Source: Chamaecyparis obtusa
Lineage: Eukaryota > Streptophyta > Pinopsida > Cupressales > Cupressaceae
Assembly: GCA_027943335.1 (NCBI GenBank)
Contig: BSBK01006347.1
Location: 1,138,001 to 1,202,000, forward strand
Length of the DNA stretch: 64,000 nt
Direction of reading: 5' to 3'
The position numbers were made by a program, and so were the translations under genes. The stretch's first letter is position 1. Every line of letters begins with the position of its first letter. Below the pieces are notes generated by a model. The model searched no databases, was not told the DNA's origin, and worked only from the letters and a program-made list of their open reading frames with translations. Positions 34,320 to 46,088 of this stretch are shown in pieces.

Positions 34320-36490
34320 AGCTTGAAATTTAATGAGACTGTGAGGCTTCACCTTCTTTAAGGCCATTGTTAATCTAGCCCATCTTTGTTGTAATCCTTT
34401 TGTTTCCCTATGCCCTTCTACTAATAATAGTCTTTCAAATTCTGCATAGACTTGTTCTTGGTTATCTAGAATTCTCTTTCTTTGTTTTGAGTCATTGAAT
34501 CCATAAACTATTTCCAGCCAATTACAATATAACCTCTAGGGTGAACCACTTTTTGGACGTAGGGGAAGTTTGATTGATCATTTGATTTCCCTGTATTTGT
34601 TTAGCTTCTCCCCGTAGTTAATCTCATTTCTTACCCAAGAGAGAAGAGAAGATAGGTGAATATCACCAAAAAATAGTAAAGGGTTCCAATCAATATTAGA
34701 GGGAATGACATGATTATGCAAGTAAATTTCACACAACAAATTCTTAATATAATATGGTGATGCTTCATATGTAGCCAAAAATGATTGAGGCAAGCTTATG
34801 TCAGTGTTAAGATCTCTAAGAACCCTCATTATTTTGAACATTAAAAACTACTCCCTTAAACATAGGACATAAACCCTAGGAGGTGGTCTACATTCGATTA
34901 ACTTAGGAATTAATTATGTGACTCAATCCAACTTTCCTTGCAAACGTTGAATTTCTTGTTGTTTTATTCCTATTTCTTTTTTCAATTTATCCCTTTCCAA
35001 CTCCCACATTGATTTTTCATATTGCATTTGTGTAAAGTAATCAATAGTTAAGGAGTGGACTGTTACCTTTCCCTTGTTTCTTGGTGGAAATGGATTTTCT
35101 ACTATTTCTTCCTAACTTTCCTATTGAACTTGTTCTAGTATTGTTTCTTCCTAGTTTTCTAGTGGAACTGGCACTGATACTACCAAAATGTCATCCTCTT
35201 AAATGTTTTTTGGATGAGAATAAGATACATTTGAGATTATTTTTTTCTCTGCTTCTTTTTGTTATGTTTCCTTGCCTGAAATCATGGTTGCAGGATCTTC
35301 CTCCAACATATCATGACACCCTCTGAATGAGCTACCTGCTTGTGGTTATTCTTCTATGGGTTCCTCAATAGGAACATCGGGAGTAGAGCCAGTCATTGTA
35401 GGTGAGTCCTTCTCTATTTTTTTTGTTCAAACAAACACTGCATCATAATGGGGTGTCGAATGATGTTGTGGGACATTTATGCAGGGTCTTTTTCTTTATA
35501 GAAAGCATGGTTGTAGGAGGAACAGGGGCATTATCCATAACATATTCAATCATTTTTTCTTTGACCTTTCCCTTGTTTTGGGAATTCTATTCTACCCGTG
35601 GATTATGGGAATTTGTAGGAACTTTAGTTTTACTGCCCTCCAAGTTAGGGTTTGGATTATCAGTTGCCACATTTTTTTGTCAATCCTTGAAGTAGAAGGG
35701 TTTTCCTGAGCATTTTTTGGAATATAGGACTCCACATTTTCATGAATGACCTTATCAAGTTTATTTTTTTGCTCTTCTTGATTTTTGGGCTATGGCCCTT
35801 CACCATGCAAATGCACATGAGGTGTTGCGATAAACTCATACCAGGTAATGGGAGAGGTATCATTCAGAGAGCTTTCCACTAGAAGTTTTATTAAACCATG
35901 GTGGGTGACAACATTTTTGCTTCCCTTCCTAACTTCTTCAGAACTAGAATTCAATAGAGAATATAGAAAATTGGGGACATTTACCAGGCGGTCATGCCAC
36001 AAATGACTCAAAAGCTTGAAATGTATGGTATGAAAGAAAGAAAATTTTCCCTCACAGGTAATGTACCTTATAATATGAACTACTAACTGAGGGTACTTTC
36101 CTAGAAGAGAAGTTATTTTGGCACCTTGCTTGTTGCATTCCAGTCCAGTGTTTGTTGGCAAATAAAATTCATCTTGGGCTTTTCATGCATCATGGTCATG
36201 TGGAAAGGCTTCTCTTGTGGTAGGAAGTCCAAAATTTTTTTTAATTTGTGTCTTTGAAGCCTCTACTCTCAACTCTTTTACATAAGCAACCCCATTTCTA
36301 TATTTTCATAGGAATTCCAATGCCATGGCCATGTTATGACCACTTAACCTTAAAAAATATGTGAGCCAGCCTACCCAGTTAAAAACTTGAGCACTGGCTT
36401 GATCTTGCAATAGGGATGCATGATTAGCTAGCTCATGTCATATAGGTTGTCCACCCATTCTTCTTGTTGAGAGCTTCTCTAACCTTAATC
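34320..36490 (-). pseudogene. Decayed coding region of unknown function
   Basis: Minus-strand translation gives long non-random stretches interrupted by stops and frameshifts. The best runs from about 36475 to 35790 with three stops and includes VFNWVGWLTYFLRLSGHN, ELRVEASKTQIKKNFGLP, YPQLVVHIIRYITCEGKF and LWHDRLVNVPNFLYSLL. Further pieces are at 34578-34841 (SFLATYEASPYYIKNLLCE) and about 34330-34540 (EQVYAEFERLLLVEGHRE). There is no zinc knuckle, RT or integrase motif. The pattern recalls conserved-hypothetical ORFs carried by non-autonomous plant retroelements; that comparison is from memory and not proven. No LTRs were found around it. Confidence 0.4.
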
Positions 36491-37090
36491 CCTTTAATTC
36501 CAATAGTCTCCCTAGCAATTTTGCATGCCCTAAAATGGCTCTTCTTTTTTGTAATCCTCAGATTATCTATAGCACTACTTCTTTAGAGAAATAGATCGCT
36601 CTATTTTCTAAAACCAAATATACAAATTTGGTGAGTTTCTCCTTGAACCATCTGAAGTTTGGTCTAGAAGGCATCAATTACAAGCATACTACCAGGGCAT
36701 CATGGTCTCCTTATCCTAGGGATTCACTGGCTTATTGCTCCAATGACACTTGGTCTACAAAGAGGAGAGGGGGAATACCAGGAGAACAAGTGTGCCCCTA
36801 TCCAGATCCCAAAAACAAGGTATCAGTAGAGGATTCAGGCTAGAAAGAGGTTGTAAATCATAAAAATTGGAAGAAGAAAACCTAGTCCCTTTCCACTCTA
36901 GTCTTGAGCCTTTATCTTTGGTAAATAGGTTTGATTCTCTCTGGGATATAGAACCTCATCATAAACCTAATAAATTTACTCCCCTCCTCATAGAAAAAGG
37001 AATGATGGAGATCAAGTGGGAAAGAAGGATTCCAATTTAAGGGTTTTACCACATACTAATTCGAGCCAGTCCTTTGGGAAATATACACCA
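36491..37090 (+). other. Unassigned; possible LINE 5' region
   Basis: Plus-strand sequence with a 71-codon open stretch at 36628-36843 that shows no recognised motif. It may be the 5' untranslated part of the LINE that follows; the boundary cannot be placed. Confidence 0.3.
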
Positions 37091-38880
37091 TCACAATTAA
37101 AAAAATGGTATCCCAACCTCTTCACCCTCTTTACATTGATCTACCCACAACAATAGCTTTCATGATCTCTTGAGAGCAAGATGGAGAATTTTCAAAACAA
37201 AAGAAGTCTATTGAAATATTCCCTAGTTCTGATAAGGGATATCTAGATATGGTAATGAATATTTGCAAGAAGAAAGGAATCTTTTCTAGATGGGTAGGTA
37301 TTGGATCGACTGAAGATGAGATAATAGAATGGTTTAAACTAAAATTTCAAGAATAGGTAAGTATAGTTAAACTTTTTGAAGGGTTTTTATTTTTAAAATG
37401 TATTAACAATAAAGTGAAGAAGGGTTTTTTATCCTTGAAATGCCTTAATTTTGGGTTTTTTAATCCTTGAAATGCCTTAATTTCAAAGGATGTAATTTTG
37501 TGTTTTTAGATTGGAAACCAAACTTTGACCCTAGAAAAATCAAGAATCTTAAAGTAGACAGAGCTATTTTCATCCCTAATATCCCAATAGAATTAATGCA
37601 TATAGCAACATACAAAGAAATTGGTAATTATTTAGGAGAATATGTGGGGATGGTGAATTCAGGTCATAAGAAAGATAATGGTACTATCATTTTTAGAATG
37701 GATCTCAATCAGTCCCGATTAGTACCGATCAGACTTAATTTTTTAGGAACATTATATACTCTTCACCCTGAATTTCTCAAGAATGTACCTAACTTGGATT
37801 ATGAGGAGAAAATTTACCTTAGTAGGGCAGTCCCATTAGAAGGGGTTCCCAGTGATGTAACCTCACTAGGAAATCTTGAAAATTTGTGCAAAGAAAATTC
37901 TAACATAGATCCAAACCCAAGGCTAGATTTTCTTACCTCAGGATGCCCTAATAAAATTAATGTGGAATCAAACAAGCAGAACATTAATATGATTAAAAAT
38001 CTAGTCTCCCCTTATCAAAATCAACATATAAGATGCACTTTTCTTAATAATACAAATGGATTCACAGTTCAAATTAATAATCCTCAGCACCTTGCTCCTC
38101 CCATGGCTATCAATTTTTCTACTGCCACTTATGAACCTCCCACCAATGGATGTTGAGAGGTGTTAAACCAAGCAGTTAACCCTACATCATAGGTTGTAGA
38201 GCATTTTTCATCTAGTTATGCATCTCCTCATGCAGAAGAACCATCCAAATCTAGCTCTAAGCTCTACCCTTCTAATGTTAATAATATCACATTAGACCTT
38301 GACAAAATAGACCCTCCTTCTCTTGCCATTCCTGTAGAGGAACCTCCCATTGTAAACCAGAAAACCTCTGTGTTTGAATGTTCTAATGAGGTCTCAGTGG
38401 AAATTATGGAAAACCTTAAAGGACTGATTTCTAATGTGATGGTAACAAGGGATTCGAACATAAGGGCAGGGAACTCTGACATAGATAAAATTTAGAATGA
38501 AGTCAAGATTATTTCAGACTATATTGGAGAATCTCTAACAAATAAGTTGATGGATCAATTCCTAGATGAGATTTGTTATAGAGAAGAATTGGACCTTTAA
38601 AGGAAACTCCTTATTGAAGGAATTAATTTTGATGGGTGTGAAGATATAGAGAGGGATGTGGAAGAAATGTTAATTAATCTAATGGATTAGGAATTAAAAG
38701 AACCAAAATCTCTAGGCATTTCCCTTTATAAAGATAGTCAAAGCTCTCCAGATTGTGCAAAAAAATTGAAGAAGAGGGGCACACAGGTGAATGTTGAATT
38801 GACATTGTTAGTAGGAGAGGTTGTAGGATAGATCAAGATTAGATCACTTCTGAATGCAAGGAAGGGGAAGAGCCTTCCCA
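37091..38880 (+). pseudogene. LINE ORF1 remnant
   Basis: Coding-like plus-strand sequence leading directly into the endonuclease ORF. Early pieces (KKGIFSRWVGIGSTEDEIIEW near 37300) are in another frame. The main open stretch is 37467-38156 (229 codons), containing RAIFIPNIPIELMHIATYKE and VPIRLNFLGTLYTLHPEFL. It then continues through stops as an acidic, Ser/Pro-rich tail to 38880. Position before the endonuclease and general composition fit the nucleic-acid-binding ORF1 protein of plant LINEs. No CCHC zinc knuckle is readable, so the call rests mainly on context. Confidence 0.55.
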
Positions 38881-38887
38881 TTGAGCC

Positions 38888-39566
38888 ATGAATATCCTAA
38901 CATGGAATGTTAGGGGCATGAATTCCCCTAACAAGAAGCGTATAATTAAATGTTGTATTAATAGATCTAATTCAAACATAATCTTAATTTGGGAAACTAA
39001 GATGGATAGGATAGAAATGCTTAACTTTAAAATGAAACTAGGAATAAAGGAACTTGAAGACTCACCTATGATTAGAGCTTTTGGAGGATTGGCTATCATT
39101 TGGGATCCTCGATTCCTTTCAATTAACACTAGAGAGAGAAGGCAATTTTGGATGAGTGGACTAGTAAAAAACTTTAGAAATAATCTAACTTTTAACATTA
39201 TTAATGTATATGGCCCTATTCAAAACAAGCACAAACTAACAATTTGGTATGAAATCAAATCCTTTCTCAATCACAACTCAAATTTACTCTGTACCTTAGG
39301 AGATGATTTTAATGTCATTACAAAAATTTCATAAAAAAGAGGGGGTAACAACTTACTACCCTTAGTAGCAAGGCATTTTAGTATTTGGAAGGATAGGAAT
39401 TCCCTTCTAGAAATCTCCACAGAAGAAAAATCCTTTACATGGAATAACAAAAGATGAGGATTCTACAACATTGTAGTAAAATTAGACATATTTTTCCTTA
39501 AAGGTAGTCTTATTGATACCAACCATACTTTTGCAGCTAAGATCTTTCTGGTTTGTGGATCAGATT
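38888..39566 (+). pseudogene. LINE ORF2, 5' part: apurinic-type endonuclease
   Basis: ATG at 38888 starts MNILTWNVRGMN, the conserved head of the exonuclease-endonuclease-phosphatase fold. ILIWETKMD (catalytic Glu in ETK), NVYGPIQNKHK and LCTLGDDFNVI follow (the family usually has GGDFN). A stop at 39331 and another near 39456 break it. The part ends at ...CGSD exactly where element D inserted: the conserved Ser-Asp-His motif of the domain is cut after the Asp, and His-His-Pro-Val follows at 54427. The enzyme nicks target DNA to prime reverse transcription. Confidence 0.85.
39562..39566. repeat. Target-site duplication of element D, left copy (AGATT)
   Basis: AGATT against AGATC at 54422-54426; four of five bases match, with one later change. 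Confidence 0.7.
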
Positions 39567-39985
39567 TGTAAGATAATAAAAATGATGTGTAATGTGTTCA
39601 AGATGTAATGGATATAAAGTATGGTTGGGATATAGTGTGTGGGAAACGTAGGATCTTCTTCTTAACCTCAAATTTCCAAAGGAAAGATCCAAATTGATCA
39701 ACCAAGAGAAAATGGTTAATGCACAAATGAATCAATCGATAAAGAATATGAAGAAATGAGAAAAACCTATATTTTGTTATGGAAAGGACATGCAAAAATA
39801 TTAGTTGAATTGAAGGTAAGTACTAACCTCAAAATATGACAAATCTAGAAAATACTATTTTCTAGTGTCTATGTTCAGTTTCAGGAAATTTTGCCAGATC
39901 TAGCCTGGAAATACAGAAACAGAGAAAACCCAGAAACCTTTTGTCTTTCTAAGAAAGGTCGACCTTGACCCAGAATAGGGGTAAG
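39567..39985 (-). repeat. Element D 3' LTR, outer part
   Basis: Aligns with 52875-53295 of the right LTR. It breaks at GTAAG where element E inserted and resumes at 47205. Confidence 0.9.
39981..39985. repeat. Target-site duplication of element E, left copy (GTAAG)
   Basis: GTAAG, repeated exactly at 47205-47209. The right LTR of D (GGGGTAAGATCTTACCCC near 53290) shows the uninterrupted site. Confidence 0.9.
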
Positions 39986-41099
39986 TTTTGGAAAGTTGTC
40001 TATACTAGTTTATATGACCTAATATAGTGTTTTCATTATGGCAACAAAGTCATCTAGTGTTTTGGAGTCAGCGCACTTGATGAGAAGATTAGAAATTGGC
40101 TAAGTGTTGAAGACTGGACAGTATACAAAGTACCTGAAGGTCAGAGCATTAGCGCACATGCATATAATAGAATTATGGTATGCACCCTAGAAGTTAAGTT
40201 GGCAACATCATATGCATGCTAAGTCTAAGAACACATGATTAGGAGATTCAGTATGAGGAAGATACAAAGAGTTCAAGTTGCACAGAGAGTGAATGCCAGA
40301 GAAGAATAGAGCAAGCAGTCGATTATTGGTATTTTGGTTTGCGGTTATATTATTATGTTGTAAAGGCTATGTGCCTATTGTAATTAGGTTTTTGACATAT
40401 AATTATGTTTGTTTGTAAACATGCTTGAGCCAATTCAATTGGAAGCATTGTATGTAATCGGCTAAAGGGCCGACCTAGTTATTTGTTTTGTATCCACATA
40501 TAAATATTAGATGTGCCCATTGTAATAAGTATGTGAGTTGATATAGAGTTGAGATAAGCATATTAGAAGTGTGTGAAGAGTTGATAAGATATATTAGAGC
40601 TTTGCAAGAGGTCAAAGCATCAGCACATCAAAGGAACTAATCAGAGAAACAATGTCATAGTGATAGTTCATCCAATAGATATAGTGTGTATCTGAGATCA
40701 GAAGGTTGTAGCCTTCACCACTTGAGCAGTGAGGTCTAGGACAGTGAGTCCACACCCCTAATAGGGTTATTTTAAAAGACTCCTAACAGGGTCCGACCCT
40801 TGACCAGGTCATTGTACTAAAAATATTGTAAAGAAACTCCTAATGGGGTTAAGGATCTTCTAACAAGAATCATAAAACACAAGTACAGAATATTAGTGGG
40901 TGTCAATTCCCATCGGGTTTTTTACCTATTTGGGTTTCTTTGTAACCATATTGGTGTTATGTGTTGATTTCATGTTTCATGTTTATGTTGATGTTCATTT
41001 CAGTATTTAAGTATTCAAGTTTAGTTTAAAGAATAAAGCAAAAAGATAAAATATAGTGAACATTGATTCACCCCCCCCCTCGTGTTCACATTTCTAAGA
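39986..41099 (+). repeat. Element E 5' LTR
   Basis: Starts TTTTGG (TGTTGG in the partner) and ends CTAAGA. The interior contains short repeats ACTCCTAACAGGGT and variants at 40780-40880. Confidence 0.9.
40499..40506 (+). promoter_or_regulatory. Candidate TATA box, element E LTR
   Basis: TATAAATA, kept at 46601-46608 in the right LTR. The GGGCCGACC block about 30 bp upstream recalls the GGGCCGAC in element C. Confidence 0.5.
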
Positions 41100-41101
41100 A
41101 T

Positions 41102-41113
41102 TCATATCAGAGC
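41102..41113 (+). promoter_or_regulatory. Element E primer-binding site, decayed
   Basis: TCATATCAGAGC, two bases after the LTR, matches the initiator tRNA-Met site TGGTATCAGAGC at ten of twelve positions. Confidence 0.75.
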
Positions 41114-41153
41114 TCTGGTCCTTAGCAAAGAAGTTTAACAACTTGAGGAGATC

Positions 41154-42131
41154 ATGGACAAAGTAGAAATGAAACATCTAAAAATAAATCTTGAAGCTGC
41201 TCTTCAAGACCTGGACAGGTTTGAAAAAGAAATTGAAGAACTAAAATAAAAAGTCAGTGATGCTCAAGTAGTCATCAAAAGGCTAAGAAATTATTTGAAG
41301 GAATGCTCTACCAGTGATTTAGGGATAATGATCAAGAATCTGAATGAAGAAAATTCATCTCTGAAAGAATAGATTAAAGAATTGGATGATAAGATCAATA
41401 ATAATCAGGAAGTCAATGAAGAACATATCAAAGAGAACCTTCAGCTCAATGAAGAATTGAAGCAAGAAAACATGGAAATCTTGGAGCTAAGGAATAACAA
41501 AGAAATCTTGGAATCTAAATTGAAAGAGGCAAAGAATCACATTGATAAATTGCACACCATTTCTAATTTGGTAGAATCTTAGTTGTATGCAAGAAGAGTT
41601 AAAGGAGATACCAGCTGCATTGGATACAATGAAGCACAAAATTAGATTGACAACATGTGAGCAAGAATGAAAGAACCAAAAGACACCTCAGATGCTAAGG
41701 AGATTGGAAGTTAGACTAAATATCATGTTGAACCATTCAATAATGAATGCAAGCCAGTAGATCAAACTTGTTATGCATGTAACAAGCATGTAAATATAGC
41801 AAGGAATTGTACAGAGGTCGGACCTTTCAATGGTTACTGTTATTCATGCAATAAATTTGGTCATAGAGCTATGAATTGCGAGACAAGTCAGAAGAACAAG
41901 ACTCATCATAATCAGAGAAATTAGAATCAACCAAATATAAGAAGTTCTCATAATGTTACATGTCAGATATGTAACTATAATGGTCATTGTGCAAAACAAT
42001 GTAAAATGGTGACTCATGTCAATGCGCCAAGGAATATAAGGCCTCTAGTCATTTGTCACTCTTGTAACAAGGCTGGACACATCTCAAAGTTTTGTAGATC
42101 AAGGATGCAAGGTCAGGAAAGCCCGAAGAAC
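41154..42131 (+). pseudogene. Element E gag-like protein: coiled coil and four zinc knuckles
   Basis: The frame from ATG 41154 (MDKVEMKHLKINLEAAL) encodes a Glu/Lys/Leu-rich segment of about 140 residues with heptad spacing, a likely coiled coil. After stops it gives four tandem CCHC zinc knuckles: CYACNKHVNIARNC (41769, His replaced by Asn), CYSCNKFGHRAMNC (41838), CQICNYNGHCAKQC (41961) and CHSCNKAGHISKFC (42054). Three keep all ligands. Copia gag proteins usually have one knuckle (element C has one), so four is unusual. In-frame stops at 41250, 41370, 41580 and a few later show decay. The likely role is RNA binding and particle assembly, by analogy with gag. Confidence 0.75.
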
Positions 42132-42672
42132 TAGTATTGGATACCGAAGGAGAAGTAAAGTTTGTGAAAGCTTCAGAGGATGTGAGCTTGATTTGGTTAG
42201 AGGTGAAGAAGGATAAGGTTGATGAGAATGTATTGGATGCATCCATAGTGGATGCACCCTCTACATCAGGATGAATGGTCCTCAGGGTCATAGGGGGAGC
42301 TAATTTATCTCTAGAGCCTTGCATGGCTGGTATACTCACCCTTAGAGTATGCGCCTTTGGACTTAAGCTTTTGGAGACTAACACATCCTATGTGCAAGAT
42401 CACACTAGTTGATTGTTTGTAGAATGGAAGTTAGAAATTTTCAATGACAGCCTGGTTTATGTGGCAAGCATTAATGGAAGAATTTCTACTTTAAATTACA
42501 TAGAAGTTTGTAGATCTCTCATTACATTCAAATTTAGAGCGATTGGAGAGCATAAGAGCCCTAGCATTTGATTGTGAAGGATTGTAGATTGATTCATCAG
42601 TGATTTTCAGTGCATTAGATCAGTTGCAGAAACCTTAGTTCATCACATCGATTCAGAAGTCTTTAAGATCAT
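42132..42672 (+). other. Linker between the gag-like part and long ORF of element E
   Basis: Coding-like but broken. Remnants could connect the zinc-knuckle part to the long ORF in one ancestral polyprotein; stops and likely frame changes prevent a firm reading. Confidence 0.35.
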
Positions 42673-45600
42673 TTGGAAAGTGATATACAAGTAATGGCTA
42701 CTCCCATTATATTTGATGTGGTGGAGAAGAAGAGATATGTGTTTAAGAGGCATCCATTTAAATCCACACTAGACGACCTAGAAGGTGCATTCTCTCACAC
42801 TCCCATGGGTGTTATGCATGTGGAAGACATTAGGGCATACATACATTGCAAAAAGGAGCTAGTAGGTTTGGACAGAATTAGAGCACACATGGAAACAATG
42901 ATGAAACTTAATAAAACCTTCATGGATGAGTATGTGTAGTGGAATAATCATCCTATAGTGGAATATGCTATGGCATATGAGTTATATGAGTCAAAATGGA
43001 TAAATAGTTTACTTAGTAGAATCATGATGACCTGTTCTGGATAGGTGAAGTTCTAGTAAGGATCACTGGGGACCTTATTCATGAGATGATAGGCCTCTCA
43101 AGAATAGGCATCATTCTTCCAGTGGGTAAGGATGTAAGAAATATTGTTGATAAAACATGTAAATCAAGAAGTGATAGGCACAGAATGACTATAGAGCCTA
43201 TTGAGAAAAATGACATCAAATTGATATCCATGATACTAGGGTATAGGTTTCAACACACTAGCAGGGTGAACAGTGTGTCTGTGGCCACAATTCTTGCAGC
43301 AATAAGACTTGTGAGATAGAATGGAGAGTTCAATCTATACGAGATCCTGTGCACACAACTAATAGACAAAATCAAGGCTATCAAACATGACAAGACCAAG
43401 ATATTCAGATTTGGGTCTTTGATCATATACATGTACTTCTACATTATTAGAAAGGTGTCTAATTTATACCTAGACAAGACTATTCCTACCATGCCACAGA
43501 TATCCTTCAAGGAAAGTACTGAGAGTACACTAAGGGATTATTTAACACTAGAATTAAAGACATTCAGGGTTAAGATGCAGATGAGATATAGAATACCAGA
43601 TAGTATTGTAGAGAAATACAAAGATAGTATTTGTTTCATGGTTGAGACTGATACAACATGCATGAAGGTAGTTGAGCCAAGAACAAAGTGGATTCATCCA
43701 CTTGGATATGAGGTTGATGAACAAGTCCTAGAAGAATATGCACAAGTACTATTATTAGCACCTAAAGACCCTAATGAGCTAAGATGGGGAACCTATGAAG
43801 AGAAAACAAGAGAAGTTGATGCAGTTTTGAATAGCGCTGCAACAAAAAGAAAGCTTGCCAAGGTTACTTCAAAGATTTTGAGAATTCATGGAGTATCACA
43901 AGAAGATTTAGATGAAGTAAGGCAAGAAAAAATTTCTTTGGAAATAGAGAGTGTAGCTACAACAAAAATAGAATTAGATAACCCAAAGATGAAGAAGGTG
44001 AAAATTGAGAAATATGATGTTTAGAAGGATAAAACTGATGTTACTCCTTCTGCACCCAAGGAAACCATTAACCTTATTGCTCCTCCTAAGTATAAGGCAA
44101 TTCCTAAGAGGAAGAAAGAGATCATCATTGGTCATCCATCATCACGAGTAATAAGAAATATGAAGAACACTCAAGCACACCCCGAAGTAAGCTTCAAACC
44201 TAGTCTCAGTGTGTTAAGTACAAGGATTGTTGATGAAGGCAAAATTGATCAAGTAGGAAAGTTCTATGAGAAATACAGTGAGATTGACAAATTAGAGATA
44301 CATGGAATGATTGTCAAACACATGTTGAAGTTTAAGAAGATAGTCCTAGAATTGAAGACTACAATTCTAGATAATGTATGGAACATATTGGAATTCCTAA
44401 AAAGACAAGCCATTAAAGAGGACCTAAGGATAAGAGAAAAGGTCTTAGATGAAACCCTCCCAGTATGCTCACTAGAAGAAAAGACCTTATTGTTAGATTT
44501 GGTGAAGCCACATCTTAGAACCAAGTCAAGGACTTTGCATATAATGGACAAAAACTATGAGTTAGTTGCAAAGGAAACAAAGAAAGAATTTGAGAAGGTC
44601 TTAATGAATAGACACATGTATCTAGCTACTGTGCCCATAGCTCAAGTACCCACAAAGGTTGCAAAAGAGTCAGAGAACATAAATGTACCATCTGTAGGTC
44701 CACAGAATTTGGTGCATGTAGTTGATGCATCCACAAAGGCAGAGAAGTTTGTGCCCATGTCTGAAGCACACAAGGATGAAACAAGCTTCATTGATAATGT
44801 TGAGATTGCAATGACAGCCTCAGATATTGATTTGGACAAGTTTGAAGAAGCCTTTGTAAGCACTCAAGAGGCTAAAGATCTATGTAGCAACACTCCTCCT
44901 AGTCAACAAGAAGTATTGATCGAGGATATAATAGGAAAGAAAGAAGAAGAAAAAGAAAAGGAAGCAAAAAAATAAAAAAGGAGAAATACAGATAAAAGAA
45001 AATGAACCAATAAATAAGTCATCCATTGAAATAAGAGTAAAAGAGGAAGTAATGGATAATACTCCTATCAATCCACTACCCTCAGCAGCATTGTTGTCAA
45101 GTTTGACACCTAACACAACCAGTTTGGATTCATGGGGAGAAGAAGACCTGATCAAGATCAATGTCTTAGCAATGGAGAAAGCCAAAGAGCAAGAGGTAAT
45201 GAGAAACCCACTATTTGTTGAATCAGTCAACATATTGAATAGTCTATTGCCTTAAGACAAGAAAGTGTCTAAGGTACATTCAATTGATGATGTTAGCAAC
45301 ATCCTCACAGTCTTCAAAACAAATTTTTCTACCTTGGAAGAGTCAGCATCTCAAGCTGTAGAAGAAAAGTATCAAAAGAAGAGACTGAGTGAACTAGTCA
45401 GTAACTTTGAACTTGACCTAAGTTCTCTAAAATTTGGTCAAGCATCTTTGAAGGAGTTTGCAGAAAATGGAAGGAAGATCATTGTTAATTATATGGATCA
45501 TGACAAGTTAACTGATGACCAATTCAAGAAGATAAAATAGGAAAAATCTATGATAGAGAAAGTAAAGAAATCAGTGAAAGACCCATCCACTGATGTAAAT

Positions 45601-45834
45601 ATGTGCAATAATGTATATCAAGGGAAAATTGACAAGATTGAGAAGGCAGAAAAGGAGATGTCAAAGATAAGGGCTAGGCAGACTCAGCTTAGAAATGCTC
45701 TTGTGCTCTCACTAGATATACTCAATCAGAATATCAAGGAGATAGATGCCACCATGATGACATATGATCATGGTCCTAGCATAGATTTGGAAAAGATGGA
45801 GAAGCTACAGTATGCACTATGCACCCATCTCTAG
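42673..45834 (+). pseudogene. Long unknown ORF of element E (about 1,050 codons)
   Basis: Not recognised. Open stretches 42673-42939, 43086-44978 and 45052-45834 follow each other, with two frame changes (one near 43000, one in an A-run near 44970) and a few stops, several of them TAG or TAA where Gln would fit. The N-terminal half has aromatic and hydrophobic patches (VFKRHPFKSTLDDLEGAF, MTIEPIEKNDIKLISMILG, NGEFNLYEILCTQLIDKI, FRFGSLIIYMYFYI) and looks globular. The middle is Lys/Glu-rich (KRKKEIIIGHPSSRV). The C-terminal third is helical and charged (AEKEMSKIRARQTQLRNAL), probably coiled coil. It ends about 250 bp before the polypurine tract. No enzyme motif is visible. The globular part loosely recalls the plant 'putative transposon protein' families of non-autonomous elements; unproven. 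Confidence 0.6.
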
Positions 45835-46076
45835 ATTGTTAATTCATTGATCACATTTTGGAAGAGATCTAAAAATTACATATAGAATATCTGGATGTTC
45901 TCTTACTATAAGTATGTGTAGATATAGTTTTGAAACACCTTTTTCATTAATGTCAAATGGGGAGTATGTATATAATATGGATTCATAGATATATATAAGG
46001 GAGACATAAGATAGAAGTTTTTTGTATAAGAGATCAGTTAATGACTGTGCCATATTCCTTTGTTGTCATCAATGAT

Positions 46077-46088
46077 AAAGGGGGAGAT
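46077..46088 (+). promoter_or_regulatory. Element E polypurine tract
   Basis: AAAGGGGGAGAT immediately before the right LTR. Confidence 0.85.

Noticed and set aside
35402..35709. Plus-strand open frames opposite the decayed coding region
   Set aside because: Composition and continuity favour the minus strand; these look like antisense shadows.
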